Assembly: GCF_900198655.1 (NCBI RefSeq)
Contig: NZ_FZPO01000009.1
Location: forward strand, 1 to 64,000
Direction: 5' to 3'
DNA length: 64,000 nt
Source: Helicobacter equorum
Lineage (GTDB): Bacteria; Campylobacterota; Campylobacteria; Campylobacterales; Helicobacteraceae
The position numbers and the translations under genes were made by a program. This document shows positions 37,427-47,060 of the stretch, one piece after another. The stretch's first letter is position 1; every line of letters starts with the position of its first letter. The notes under the pieces were generated by a model. The model saw nothing but the letters and a program-made list of their open reading frames with translations, searched no databases and was not told where the DNA came from.

Positions 37427-38326
37427 CTACAAAATCACATCAAATTCTGAATCATCATAAGGGTCAAGGTGGGCATTAATTTCCCATACCAAGTTTTTGT
37501 CAATTGCGCGAATGCGATTTTCTATATCATTACAAATTTTATGTGCCTCTATAAGTGTAATGTCTGGGTGAAACACTAAATGCACATTAATAAAAATAAT
37601 ATTTCCCACGATACGACTACGCAATGCGTGATAGCTTGTGATAGGGCAATCTCCTAAAATCTCTTGCACACGCGCAAAAATATGTGGTTCAATCGCCCTA
37701 TCAAGCAATAACAAAACATTTTCCTTGATAAGTTTAAAAGCAGAAACCATAATATATAACGCAATAATAATCCCCAAAATCGCATCAAGTTTTTCAAAAC
37801 CGCTAAAACCAATGACTGCAAGAGAACATAAAATCGCACCATTGCTAAGCAAATCCACTTTGTAGTGAATCACATCGGCTTTGATAACTTGTGAATTTGT
37901 TTTTTTGGCTACTTTTTGGAGAAACCATACAAGTGCGAATGTTACACAAAAAGAGACAATCATCATACCTATAGAAGAATACAAACTCTCAAGCGCGTGA
38001 GAGGAAATAAGTTTTTGCACAGAAGTATAAAAAATATACATTCCTGAACATGCGATAATCAAGCCTTCAAATGTGGCTGCTAGGAATTCTAGCTTTCCTA
38101 ACCCATAGTTAAATTTACCATCTGCAGGTTGCTCGGATTTTTTGATAGCAAAAAAATTAAAAATAGAGATTCCCACATCAAGCAGTGAATCTATCGCACT
38201 AGCTAAAACCGCGATGGATCCACTTACGATCCCTACTATGAGTTTTCCTATGGCAAGACAAAGTGCAGTAAGCGTCGCGATGAGCGTCGCGTATTTTGGA
38301 GTGTAAAGTAGATTTTGTAAGAACAC
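37427..38326 (-). CDS. Cation diffusion facilitator (FieF-like metal exporter)
   Basis: A 299-residue CDF protein with about six membrane helices and a cytoplasmic domain. GSIAVLASAIDSLLDVGISI holds the paired Asp metal-site residues of helix 2, and KADVIHYKVDLLSNGAIL the matching His/Asp of helix 5. HVHLVFHPDITL belongs to the C-terminal domain. Zn2+ or Fe2+ export by proton antiport is likely; the metal cannot be fixed from sequence. Confidence 0.87.
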   Translation of the reverse strand: MFLQNLLYTPKYATLIATLTALCLAIGKLIVGIVSGSIAVLASAIDSLLDVGISIFNFFAIKKSEQPADGKFNYGLGKLEFLAATFEGLIIACSGMYIFYTSVQKLISSHALESLYSSIGMMIVSFCVTFALVWFLQKVAKKTNSQVIKADVIHYKVDLLSNGAILCSLAVIGFSGFEKLDAILGIIIALYIMVSAFKLIKENVLLLLDRAIEPHIFARVQEILGDCPITSYHALRSRIVGNIIFINVHLVFHPDITLIEAHKICNDIENRIRAIDKNLVWEINAHLDPYDDSEFDVIL

Positions 38327-38358
38327 TTTGTTGCTTGTCTTTGGGTTTGTTATGTTAT

Positions 38359-39162
38359 TTACTTAAAGGTTGTGCCACCATCGATAATGATAGTTTGTCC
38401 TGTAAGCCACGCACTTTGTGTGTTATCACACAAGAAAAATGTTGCTCCTGCCAAATCTTGTGGCGTTCCCATACGATTAAGAGGGGATTGTTCCTCAACT
38501 TTTGCCTTCACTTCTGCATAATCTGGAAATGCTCTTAATGCGTCAGTATCGATAGGTCCTCCACTTACAGCATTAACGCGTATGCCCCATTCTCCTAATT
38601 CTGTGGCAGCATATTTGACCATTGTCTCTACTGCATTTTTAGAATTTCCATGTCCTGCATAGTTTGGCATATATACAAGATTCCCTGTAGAGCTAAGAGA
38701 AACGATCGCACCACCACCAACTTCTTTCATGCGTTTTGCTGCCTCTTGCGCTCCCACAACAAAAGCAAGCACGGTAGCAGTATAAATATTATTGAGACCT
38801 TTTGGGCGTAGTCGCATAAATGGTGCAAAACCACCTGCTACGCTTTTTCCATAGATAATAGCATTTGAGATAAAAAAGTCAATGCGATCAAAATCGTTAT
38901 CGATTTTGCTAAAAAGTTCTATATATTGCTCAGGCTCCAAAACATTAAGAGGATAGAATCTCGCCTTCACTTTGTAGGTAGATTCTATATCTTGAGCGAT
39001 TTTTTGTGCCTCTTCTTCATTTTTGTTGTAGGTAAAAGCCACATTCACGCCATTTTGTGCAAAACGATACAAAATTGCCTTGCCTATACCGCGTGTAGCA
39101 CCACTGATAACTAACGTTTTACCTTTCATAAATTCTGTAGTATTTTGCTCATTTGTCATCAT
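38359..39162 (-). CDS. Short-chain dehydrogenase, FabL-like enoyl-ACP reductase
   Basis: A 267-residue SDR with the NAD(P) loop VISGATRGIGKAILYRF. A tyrosine-lysine pair spaced Y-x6-K in NYAGHGNSKNAVE is the spacing of FabL/FabI rather than the usual Y-x3-K of SDRs. AVSGGPIDTDALRAFP and TGQTIIIDGG also fit the FabL class. It occupies the position of H. pylori HP1014, often labelled 7-alpha-hydroxysteroid dehydrogenase. The enoyl-ACP role is inferred from active-site spacing. Confidence 0.75.
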   Translation of the reverse strand: MMTNEQNTTEFMKGKTLVISGATRGIGKAILYRFAQNGVNVAFTYNKNEEEAQKIAQDIESTYKVKARFYPLNVLEPEQYIELFSKIDNDFDRIDFFISNAIIYGKSVAGGFAPFMRLRPKGLNNIYTATVLAFVVGAQEAAKRMKEVGGGAIVSLSSTGNLVYMPNYAGHGNSKNAVETMVKYAATELGEWGIRVNAVSGGPIDTDALRAFPDYAEVKAKVEEQSPLNRMGTPQDLAGATFFLCDNTQSAWLTGQTIIIDGGTTFK

Positions 39163-39217
39163 ATACCTCGTTTATTGAAGTTATAAAACCCTAAATTCTA
39201 GCAAACTTTTCTTTAAA

Positions 39218-39820
39218 CTAATACATCATGTAGAAATTTGGTAATATCTCATAGTTGTGTAAAACTTCAATGACTAAAATAGCCACTACACCGATAAACC
39301 AATTAAATGTGCGTCGCAATTCTTTGTGAAAAAACTTAGGGCGCACTTCGATTTTTTCTGGACAAGAGAAATGTGCAAATGAAGGAAAAAATCTTGAAGT
39401 ATTTTGCAAAAATTGCTGATATTTTTCACCGAATCTTTGAGATAGGAAGTTTTCTTCACCCAAAATAGTCATACGATAAATCCACAAAAACAAGATTCCG
39501 CCAAGAATGATAAATATTAGCTGTGCTTTAAGCGCCAAAATCCCAAGAAACCCTATAAAAGAAAATAGATACAAAGGATTGCGACAAAGGCTATATGCAC
39601 CATAATCAATAAAGCTATTGCCATCGGCTCCCTCATTTTTCATACCGCCAATAAATATTGTGGCATAAAGTCGTCCGATAACACCCGCAATAACAAGTGC
39701 TATGCCCACACCGCGTATGCAGTTTGCCACAAAATCATTATATGGTGTGTAAGAGACAAGAAGCCACACAGCACCAAATGTTCCTAAAAGATATTGCCAA
39801 ATAAAACGATTCCATTTCAT
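39218..39820 (-). CDS. Membrane methyltransferase of the isoprenylcysteine/phospholipid (ICMT/PEMT) family
   Basis: A 200-residue protein with about five hydrophobic segments. The conserved SAM-side motif reads CRNPLYLFSFIGFLG, followed by GEENFLSQRFGEKYQQFLQ near the C-terminus. This pattern marks the ICMT/PEMT superfamily. Substrate is unknown in bacteria; phospholipid or a membrane thiol are options. Followed by the FabL-like gene and preceded by dapA on the same strand. Confidence 0.75.
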   Translation of the reverse strand: MKWNRFIWQYLLGTFGAVWLLVSYTPYNDFVANCIRGVGIALVIAGVIGRLYATIFIGGMKNEGADGNSFIDYGAYSLCRNPLYLFSFIGFLGILALKAQLIFIILGGILFLWIYRMTILGEENFLSQRFGEKYQQFLQNTSRFFPSFAHFSCPEKIEVRPKFFHKELRRTFNWFIGVVAILVIEVLHNYEILPNFYMMY

Positions 39821-39832
39821 GCATACTCCTTT

Positions 39833-40729
39833 TTATGGTAGGACTTTATAGTCTTGAAGGACTTGTTCTATTTTGATCATATTTTCCTTACTTGGTGCAA
39901 GTAATGGCAATCTGTATTCCAAACTTGGTATAAGCCCACTAATATACATTGCTGCTTTAATTGGAATAGGATTACTCTCACAAAAAAGGACTTTGTTTAT
40001 AGCATAGAGTTTGTTATTTATCTCTTGACTTTGTTTCATATCACCATTGAGGGCTAGATGTGTGAGTTTGGCAATTTCTTTTGGCAAAAGATTACCCGCC
40101 ACAGAAATCACACCTTTTCCACCATTAGCTAAGATGGGATAATTAATCGCATCATCACCGCTAAAAACCTCCATTTTTGGTGCATTTGTCACAAGCTCAA
40201 TGACACGCTCCATTGACCCTGCCGCTTCTTTAATCGCAAAAATATTTGGCACATTTTCAAAAAGCCTTATAGCTGTATCTGTTTGGATACTTACGCCTGT
40301 GCGTCCTGGGACATTATAAAGCATAAGGGGGATTTGCACAGAATCTGCCACTGCTTTATAATGCTGATACAACCCTTCTTGACTTGGTTTATTATAATAT
40401 GGACTCACACACAATATCGCATCTGCACCGCATTTTTGCGCAAATTGTGCAAGCTCTATAGCTTCTTGTGTCGAGTTACTACCAGCGCCAGCAAGTACCT
40501 TAGTATTGCTTCCTTTGCATACATTTACCGCCACTTCGATACATTCCATATGTTCTTTGTGATTTAATGTAGCAGATTCACCCGTTGTCCCCACTGGCAC
40601 ACAAGCATCCATACCATAATGTATTTGCCGCAATAAAAGTTTTTCATATGTCCCAAAATCAATTTTACCTTGGTAAAAAGGTGTAATAAGCGCACTCATA
40701 GCCCCACTAAGTGTTATCTTACTTTCCAC
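39833..40729 (-). CDS. dapA: 4-hydroxy-tetrahydrodipicolinate synthase DapA
   Basis: Condenses pyruvate with aspartate semialdehyde for lysine and diaminopimelate. The 298-residue TIM barrel has [35 protein letters not shown] (catalytic Tyr) and [13 protein letters not shown] (Schiff-base Lys). The start codon is GTG. A run of seven G at 40734-40740, four bases upstream, stands where the ribosome-binding site should be. The order dapA, M16 peptidase, pyrD matches H. pylori HP1013-HP1011. Confidence 0.95.
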   Translation of the reverse strand: MESKITLSGAMSALITPFYQGKIDFGTYEKLLLRQIHYGMDACVPVGTTGESATLNHKEHMECIEVAVNVCKGSNTKVLAGAGSNSTQEAIELAQFAQKCGADAILCVSPYYNKPSQEGLYQHYKAVADSVQIPLMLYNVPGRTGVSIQTDTAIRLFENVPNIFAIKEAAGSMERVIELVTNAPKMEVFSGDDAINYPILANGGKGVISVAGNLLPKEIAKLTHLALNGDMKQSQEINNKLYAINKVLFCESNPIPIKAAMYISGLIPSLEYRLPLLAPSKENMIKIEQVLQDYKVLP

Positions 40730-40733
40730 GATA

Positions 40734-40740
40734 CCCCCCC
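40734..40740 (-). promoter_or_regulatory. G7 run acting as dapA ribosome-binding site
   Basis: On the - strand AGAGGGGGGG ends four bases before the dapA GTG. It can pair with the anti-Shine-Dalgarno sequence, but as a homopolymer it may change length, altering spacing and expression. Confidence 0.45.
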
Positions 40741-40741
40741 T

Positions 40742-42046
40742 CTATTTGTGCAAGATAACAACACTTAATTGTTTATTGTCAAAATACTTTCTTGCCACAC
40801 TAGCAAGTTGTTCTATGCTTAGATTCTCAATAGCCTCTTCATACGCAAATAATGGACTTAAATCCCCTCTAGCTAGATAATCCCCGAACACATATGCACT
40901 CGAAGAAGCGTCTTCAAACCCATAAATAAAACTTGCTTTAGTGTTAATTTTTAGCTTTTCAAGTTCTTGATGGCTTATTTTTCCCTTTTTGATACGATCT
41001 AAAATCGCATAAATTTCTTTTTCAATCGCCTGTGCTTTGACATTTGGGAGGGCTTGTGCCATAATGAAAAAGATTCCATCATCTTTGAGTTCCATATTAT
41101 AGGCTGAAATACTAGAAGCAAGATGTTTTTTATCAATAATCTCACTCTCAAATAAGCTAGATTTACCGCCACTAAGAATCTTGCTAATGGCACTTAGTGC
41201 AACTTGATCTTTGTGTGCAAAATTTGGTATTTTATAGCCCATAGCTAAATATTCTATTTCGGTATCTTTTGTGATTGCTACGCGTTTTTGCTCTGTTTGT
41301 GTTGGTTCTTTTGCTTGCACCTGTGGGATAGAATCTGTCTTATTAGCAATCTTGCCAAAATACTTTTGTGCCGAGTCAAAAACTACTTGTGGATCTATAT
41401 CCCCTGCTACAAGCACGATTGCATTTTGTGGTTGGTAATACAAAGAATGAAACGCTTTAATATCCTCTAATTTCCAGCTCTTTATGTCATCACTAAAACC
41501 AATAGGTGTCCAATGATAAGAGTGCTTTGTGAATGCGGTATTAAAAAATGTGAAATACAAAAGCCCCATAGGATTATTATCCGTGCGCCATAAACGCTCT
41601 TGCATTACCACATCACGTTCAGGCTGAAACTCTGAATCTGTAAGGCTTAGATTCTCCATGACTTCGGCAAAAAGCCCTAAACTCTTATCAAGATTTATGT
41701 TTGTGGTTTTGATATAGTATTTGGTGTAATCAAAGCTTGTAAAAGCATTATCCACGCCACCAAACTTTTTTACAATTTCATCGAACTCACCAGCTTTAAG
41801 GTTTTTTGTTGATTTGAAGTTTAAATGCTCAAGCATATGGGCTATGCCACTTTTACCTATAACCTCATTGCGACTACCAACTTTATAAATCACATCAATC
41901 TCTACCACGCTACTTTGATTTGCCAATGGCACGACTACAACTTGCAATCCATTGTCTAGTGTTTGTTCATAATGCTTTGGTATAGCTCCAGCATAGCTTA
42001 TCGCACTCATTAAACCTCCTAATAGCAAAATTTTTAGACTTTTCAT
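40742..42046 (-). CDS. M16-family zinc peptidase (secreted)
   Basis: A 434-residue pitrilysin-like protein with an N-terminal signal peptide (LKILLLGGLMSAISYAGA). The inverted zinc motif AHMLEHLNF (HxxEH), a downstream Glu region (FDEIVKKFGGVDNAFTSFD) and a second M16 domain from about residue 200 are visible. Probably periplasmic. Corresponds to H. pylori HP1012. The start overlaps the pyrD stop by one base. Confidence 0.9.
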   Translation of the reverse strand: MKSLKILLLGGLMSAISYAGAIPKHYEQTLDNGLQVVVVPLANQSSVVEIDVIYKVGSRNEVIGKSGIAHMLEHLNFKSTKNLKAGEFDEIVKKFGGVDNAFTSFDYTKYYIKTTNINLDKSLGLFAEVMENLSLTDSEFQPERDVVMQERLWRTDNNPMGLLYFTFFNTAFTKHSYHWTPIGFSDDIKSWKLEDIKAFHSLYYQPQNAIVLVAGDIDPQVVFDSAQKYFGKIANKTDSIPQVQAKEPTQTEQKRVAITKDTEIEYLAMGYKIPNFAHKDQVALSAISKILSGGKSSLFESEIIDKKHLASSISAYNMELKDDGIFFIMAQALPNVKAQAIEKEIYAILDRIKKGKISHQELEKLKINTKASFIYGFEDASSSAYVFGDYLARGDLSPLFAYEEAIENLSIEQLASVARKYFDNKQLSVVILHK

Positions 42047-43224
42047 TATATATCTGCCTCATCAGCTTTGATACGTTTTGTTGGAGTTTTTGGTCTTTTG
42101 CTTTTTGGGGATTGGGTTGTTTGAGATTCACTAGATTGGGCTACTTGTATTTCACCATCATTTTTTGATTTTTTGGTGTGGTTAACACCTATGGCTTCAG
42201 AAATATGATGGAATCCATCAGCCTCAAGATTTTCTATAATTCCTTCGTTGATGCGTTTAAGAAGTGAAGGACCTTGATAAATAAGTCCCGTATAAATTTG
42301 CACAAGTGAAGCCCCCATTTTGATCCGCTCATATGCTTCATTGGCGTTGTCAATACCACCAGAAGAGATAAGAAGTGTTTTGCTAAAAAATTCTTTTGCA
42401 ATACTTGCAAAGACTTCTCTTGAACGCTCTTTGAGAGCCTCGCCACTAATCCCTCCTTGATCCTTTGCACCTTGCAACAAACTATAGTCAATACTCGTAT
42501 TTGTGGCAATGATACCTCTACATCCATGCTTTATGGCAGATTCTATAACTTCTAGCATATCATCGGTATGCATATCGGGTGAAATCTTTAAGAATACAGG
42601 TTTTTGCGTGTGTTGGCATGCCATTTTAAACAACGAGGCAACAAAACTTTTGTTTTGCAAATCGCGAAGTTTTGGGGTATTTGGGCTAGAAATATTAAAC
42701 ACAAAATAATCCGCTAGATTCAATAACTCTTTGAGCGTATTTTCATAATTTTGCAAAGAATCGCTTTGCGCAATAATTTTATTTTTTCCAATATTTGCAC
42801 CAATAGGGATAGAAAAAGGATAGCATTGTTGGAGGTGTTTGGCAATCTTGCTAACACCAGCATTATTAAAACCCATCATATTTTGCAGGCTATGTGCTTG
42901 CGGAAATCGGAATAACCTTGGTTTTGGGTTGCCACTTTGTGGAGCTTGCGTGATTGTGCCAACTTCAACAAACCCAAACCCCAACGCACTAAGTCCTTTT
43001 ATCATCGTCGCATTTTTGTCAAATCCAGCACTAATACCCACAGGGTTTGGAAAACATAAAGAATCTAGAGTGTTTGTAAGTCTTTTGTCATATCGCACAA
43101 ATTGCCATGCCAACAAGTCTTGCACCAAAGGCAGTGGTGCAATTTTGCGCAAAAATAATTCAGTAAGATTATGAGCTTTCTCTGCGTCTAGTTTAAAGAG
43201 TAGTCGCTTAAAGTTTTGATACAT
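42046..43224 (-). CDS. pyrD: Dihydroorotate dehydrogenase (quinone) PyrD
   Basis: Class 2 enzyme of pyrimidine synthesis that passes electrons to the quinone pool. FPNPVGISAGFDKNATMIKG, EVGTITQAPQSGNPKPRLFR, FNISSPNTPKLR (catalytic Ser) and LISSGGIDNANEAY are present. The start is set at MYQNFKRLLF; a longer start adds eight residues. A C-terminal tail of about 50 residues rich in Lys, Ser, Thr and Gln follows the barrel and is unusual for the family. Confidence 0.93.
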   Translation of the reverse strand: MYQNFKRLLFKLDAEKAHNLTELFLRKIAPLPLVQDLLAWQFVRYDKRLTNTLDSLCFPNPVGISAGFDKNATMIKGLSALGFGFVEVGTITQAPQSGNPKPRLFRFPQAHSLQNMMGFNNAGVSKIAKHLQQCYPFSIPIGANIGKNKIIAQSDSLQNYENTLKELLNLADYFVFNISSPNTPKLRDLQNKSFVASLFKMACQHTQKPVFLKISPDMHTDDMLEVIESAIKHGCRGIIATNTSIDYSLLQGAKDQGGISGEALKERSREVFASIAKEFFSKTLLISSGGIDNANEAYERIKMGASLVQIYTGLIYQGPSLLKRINEGIIENLEADGFHHISEAIGVNHTKKSKNDGEIQVAQSSESQTTQSPKSKRPKTPTKRIKADEADI

Positions 43225-43270
43225 TTTTACCCCTTTGTGATGATACAAACTTGCATTTTATAAAAATTCC

Positions 43271-43894
43271 CTAAATAATATCTTTAACATTCTTGGTATT
43301 ATATGCGTTTTGTATGGCTTGTAGTGTTGGGTTGGTAATAAAAAAATCTAGTGCTTTTATACCATAAACACATAGAGAATCTAGAGTTTCTTGTTCTGTA
43401 TGCGTGAAATCACCAAGCACGTAATCAATAACGCATTGTTCTTTTGGTTTGGATTGGCTAAGTGTTGGCTTACCAATCCCACAACGCATACGCATATACA
43501 CATTCCCACAAAGAGAATCTAGAGATTTTAGTCCATTATGTCCGCCACTTGATCCACCTTGCTTAAATCGCACAGCCCCAAGGCAAAGATCCATATCATC
43601 GTGTATGACAAGCATTTGTGTGATCGTATGATATTTGTAAAACGAAGCGATACTCTCGCCGGAGAGATTCATAAATGTTTGCGGCTTGAGACAAAAGATA
43701 GAAGCGTGTGGGGTGCTAAGACACGCACAAAAAGCTTGGGATTTTTTATCACAATCCCAAGTGAGATGATGGTGTTTTGCAAACACATCAAGAATAATAA
43801 AACCGATGTTATGTCGTGTGCGTGCATATTTTTCGCCGGGATTTCCAAGACCAACGATCAGTAAGCACTCTTTAGACTGCATTGCTGCATACAA
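43271..43894 (-). CDS. pth: Peptidyl-tRNA hydrolase
   Basis: Releases tRNA from prematurely dropped peptidyl-tRNAs. LLIVGLGNPGEKYARTRHN contains the active-site Asn and His, IHDDMDLCLG the Asp, and FKQGGSSGGHNGLKSL the conserved loop. 207 residues; a second ATG four codons in is an equally good start. It begins two bases after rplY, a common pairing in bacteria. Confidence 0.94.
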   Translation of the reverse strand: MYAAMQSKECLLIVGLGNPGEKYARTRHNIGFIILDVFAKHHHLTWDCDKKSQAFCACLSTPHASIFCLKPQTFMNLSGESIASFYKYHTITQMLVIHDDMDLCLGAVRFKQGGSSGGHNGLKSLDSLCGNVYMRMRCGIGKPTLSQSKPKEQCVIDYVLGDFTHTEQETLDSLCVYGIKALDFFITNPTLQAIQNAYNTKNVKDII

Positions 43895-43896
43895 AA

Positions 43897-44433
43897 CTAT
43901 TTTGCTTTGATGACACCAACTACAGCAACATCTTGATTATTGAGAACTCTAACACCACTAATTTCTGGTAAATCCCGCACGAGGATAGAATCTCCTACAT
44001 CCAAATCAGTTACGTCAAGCTCATAAGCATTTGGCAAACTCTCTGGAGTGCATTGCACACTGATACGCTTTGTAGAGATAAAAAGCACACCTTTGTTTTT
44101 TAGCCCTTTTGCGTTACCTTTTGTTTTTACTGGAACTTTAAATTTGCTCACCACACCTTTTTGAGCTAACAATAAATCCACGTGTTTAAGAATATCTGTA
44201 ACAGGATCTTTTTGATATTCTTGGACAACGACATCATAACTTTTTCCACCGATTTTCACTTCAAAAATCAAGTTTGCCTTACTCTTGATTTCTTTTATGA
44301 AATCATTGAGTTTAAATGCGCAATGGATATTTTCTTGTCCTTTTCCATAGATATTGGCAATTAGATAACCATTGTTTCGCAAAGCCTTTGCCGCTGCTTT
44401 AGAAATACTCTCTCTAATAATACCTTCTAACAT
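43897..44433 (-). CDS. rplY: 50S ribosomal protein L25 (CTC form)
   Basis: Binds 5S rRNA. The 178-residue long (CTC) form has the N-terminal L25 barrel with [20 protein letters not shown] and [15 protein letters not shown]-terminal domain follows, containing [30 protein letters not shown]. Paired with pth downstream. Confidence 0.93.
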   Translation of the reverse strand: MLEGIIRESISKAAAKALRNNGYLIANIYGKGQENIHCAFKLNDFIKEIKSKANLIFEVKIGGKSYDVVVQEYQKDPVTDILKHVDLLLAQKGVVSKFKVPVKTKGNAKGLKNKGVLFISTKRISVQCTPESLPNAYELDVTDLDVGDSILVRDLPEISGVRVLNNQDVAVVGVIKAK

Positions 44434-44633
44434 TTGTAATCCTTTTTGTAAAAACTTAAAAAGGCGAGATTATAGCAAAAAATCTACAAAAAGAGAAATA
44501 AATGGGATTATGTTTGATGAGTGGGACCGATGTGCAAGTCTAAAGATCTGCATACCCCCTCTGTCATACGTATCTTGCTTAGATATAAACCAATCTACAT
44601 AAGATTCATATAGACAAATGCCAAGAAACCGAT

Positions 44634-44639
44634 TATAAT
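44634..44639 (+). promoter_or_regulatory. -10 element of the hsdR promoter
   Basis: A perfect TATAAT stands 23 bases upstream of the hsdR ATG, leaving a leader of about 17 bases with GGAGAG as ribosome-binding site. The rest of the 229-base divergent gap shows a minus-strand stretch (ESYVDWFISKQDTYDRGGMQ) that looks protein-like but matches nothing I recognise. Confidence 0.55.
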
Positions 44640-44662
44640 GTATATTTTTATGGAGAGTATGG

Positions 44663-46990
44663 ATGCCATTAGGAGAAACGGATACAAGAATCAAATTTAT
44701 CGATACCAAACTTAAAGATTCTGGCTGGAGCGAGGATTTTATCAAGCGTGAATATTATTTTACCGATGGTAGAAAACTGCTTGGAGGCAAAAGGGGTGTT
44801 AGAAAATTTGCCGATTACTTGCTTTGCTTTCAAAACAACAATCTAGCCGTTATCGAAGCAAAAAGGCTTAGCAAAGATTCACTAGATGGATTATCTCAAG
44901 CCATAGAATATGGCGAGATTCTTGGTGTGCGTTTTGTGTATGCTACAAATGGCACAGAAATTTATGAATACGATAGACTAGATTCACAAGGTCGCTATAT
45001 AGATGAGTTTCCAAGCCCACAGATTCTCTTTGATAGGACTTTTGGTAACCTTTTGGAATGGCACCACAAACTCCTAACCCAAAAAGAACTCTATATCCCA
45101 CAAAAGCCATTGCGTTATTATCAAAAAATAGCCGTAGATAGAGTGATACAAGCCCTTATCAATGACAAAAAGCGAATCTTACTCACCCTCGCTACTGGCA
45201 CAGGCAAGACAACTATCGCCTTTGCGCTTTGCTACCGCCTCCTGCAAGCAAAATGGAATCTTGATAACACTAATAGAAAGCCAAAGATTCTCTTTCTTTG
45301 TGATCGCATTACCTTGCGAAATCAAGCTTTAAACGAGTTTAATCCTATAGAGGGAGATTGCAAAGAGATTAGTGCAGGAGAGATACACAAAAATCAAGAC
45401 AAAGTGCCTACAAGTGCTGATGTGTTTTTTGGTATCTATCAAAGCCTAAGTAGCGAGGAGAATATTCAAGAAGATGCTCAACAAGACAGGCACAAAGAAG
45501 AAAGCAAGTTGTATTTGCAATACCCAAAAGATTTCTTTGATCTTATTATCATAGATGAATGCCATAGAGGCGGAGCCAATCAAGAGGGGAGCTGGAGGGC
45601 TGTGCTAGATTATTTTGAAAGTGCAGTGCATTTGGGGCTTACTGCCACGCCAAAGCGAAGCGATAATGTAGATACTTACAAATATTTTGGCAACGCTGTG
45701 TATGAATACAGCCTAAAAACTGGGATAGAAGATGGCTTTCTCACGCCTTATAAAGTCAAGCGTATCATCACCACTCTAAGCGATGGCTATACATACAACC
45801 CCGATGACATCGTGCAAGGCGAACTACAAAGCGGACATTATGCACCAATCAAATTTGAGCGTGAGATCACACTACCCAAATACAACGAATTTATCGCCAA
45901 AAAGATTCTAGAGCTTATCAATCCTATGGATAAAACGATTATCTTTTGTGTCAATCAAGCCCACGCAAGTGCTATAAAAATCGCTATTGATGCACACAAA
46001 AAGGTTAAAAGAGATGATTATTGTGTGAGAGTTACAAGCGATGAGGGGACTATAGGACTAAACTATCTTAAAGAATTTCAAGACAATGATAAAAGCTATC
46101 CTGTGATTCTCACAAGCTCCAAAATGCTAACAACAGGTGTCGATGCGAAAAATGTCCGAAATATCGTGCTTTTAGCAAATATTGGATCAATGATTGAGTT
46201 TAAGCAAATCATAGGGCGAGGCACAAGAGTGTATGAGGGCAAAGACTTTTTTACAATACTTGATTTTTTTGGTGCGACCAAGCTTTTTTATGATCCAAAA
46301 TGGGATGGAGAAAGCAATGCTATAGATGAAGAGAGTAACACAGATTCTGATACTAGTTTCCCTGTAAGCACCAAAAGCAACAAACAATCAAACAAAACAG
46401 ATGAAACGCCAAGCCAAAAGGTAGTGATTCACCTAAAAAGCACCAAGCTACAAGTGCTAGATATACAAACGCGTTATGTAGGAGGAGATGGCAAACCGCT
46501 AGGCACAAAGGAGTTTTTGGAATTTCTCATCGGCAAGCTTGGTGCATATTATGATGACGAAAAGAAACTAAAGGCGATGTGGAGTGAGCCAAAAAATAGA
46601 CAAGCATTCTTAAAAAGTCTCCAAAATGAGGGGATTGATGATGAAGTGCTAGAGAATCTACAAGAGATTTTTGAGCGAAAAGATTGCGATATTTATGATA
46701 TTTTGGCGCACATTAGCTTTAGCAGCGAGATAGTATCACGCAGTGAGCGAGTGATAAGCGTGAGAAAAAGTGGCTTTTTGCAAAGATTCCATAAAGAAAG
46801 AGCTATAAGGCTTATAGAGTTTTTGCTCGGATATTATGAAAAACACGGAATCAACGCCTTTGACAACATTAGCACTTTGCTAGAGCTTAGCTCACTTGGC
46901 TCTATGCAAGAAATCATTAATGACTTTGGCGGAATCTCCGCACTAAAAGAGAGCATAGAGGATTTGCAAAGGGAAATATATGGGGTATAA
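44663..46990 (+). CDS. hsdR: Type I restriction enzyme HsdR subunit
   Basis: Motor and nuclease subunit. The 775 residues contain an N-terminal PD-(D/E)xK-type nuclease region (KFADYLLCFQ, then VIEAKRLS). An SF2 translocase follows with TLATGTGKTTIAFALCYRL, IIIDECHRGG, LTATPKRSDN and IGRGTRVYEG. An EcoEI-type C-terminal region binds the methylase. Length fits the shorter EcoEI-like HsdR. Its last 115 bases recur almost exactly at 49014-49128. The order R, (insert), S, M is complete, so the system may be active. Confidence 0.93.
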   Translation: MPLGETDTRIKFIDTKLKDSGWSEDFIKREYYFTDGRKLLGGKRGVRKFADYLLCFQNNNLAVIEAKRLSKDSLDGLSQAIEYGEILGVRFVYATNGTEIYEYDRLDSQGRYIDEFPSPQILFDRTFGNLLEWHHKLLTQKELYIPQKPLRYYQKIAVDRVIQALINDKKRILLTLATGTGKTTIAFALCYRLLQAKWNLDNTNRKPKILFLCDRITLRNQALNEFNPIEGDCKEISAGEIHKNQDKVPTSADVFFGIYQSLSSEENIQEDAQQDRHKEESKLYLQYPKDFFDLIIIDECHRGGANQEGSWRAVLDYFESAVHLGLTATPKRSDNVDTYKYFGNAVYEYSLKTGIEDGFLTPYKVKRIITTLSDGYTYNPDDIVQGELQSGHYAPIKFEREITLPKYNEFIAKKILELINPMDKTIIFCVNQAHASAIKIAIDAHKKVKRDDYCVRVTSDEGTIGLNYLKEFQDNDKSYPVILTSSKMLTTGVDAKNVRNIVLLANIGSMIEFKQIIGRGTRVYEGKDFFTILDFFGATKLFYDPKWDGESNAIDEESNTDSDTSFPVSTKSNKQSNKTDETPSQKVVIHLKSTKLQVLDIQTRYVGGDGKPLGTKEFLEFLIGKLGAYYDDEKKLKAMWSEPKNRQAFLKSLQNEGIDDEVLENLQEIFERKDCDIYDILAHISFSSEIVSRSERVISVRKSGFLQRFHKERAIRLIEFLLGYYEKHGINAFDNISTLLELSSLGSMQEIINDFGGISALKESIEDLQREIYGV
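46866..46980 (+). repeat. 115-bp direct repeat, copy 1 (hsdR 3' end)
   Basis: Encodes the last 38 residues or so of HsdR (STLLELSSLGSMQEIINDF onwards). It matches copy 2 with two mismatches by eye. Copy 1 is the native one. Confidence 0.9.
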
Positions 46991-47060
46991 AATATATTTT
47001 TAAGAATAAATTTGAGATTTTTTGTTAAAATTATGCTCTAAAATTATTTTGGAGCAAGGT

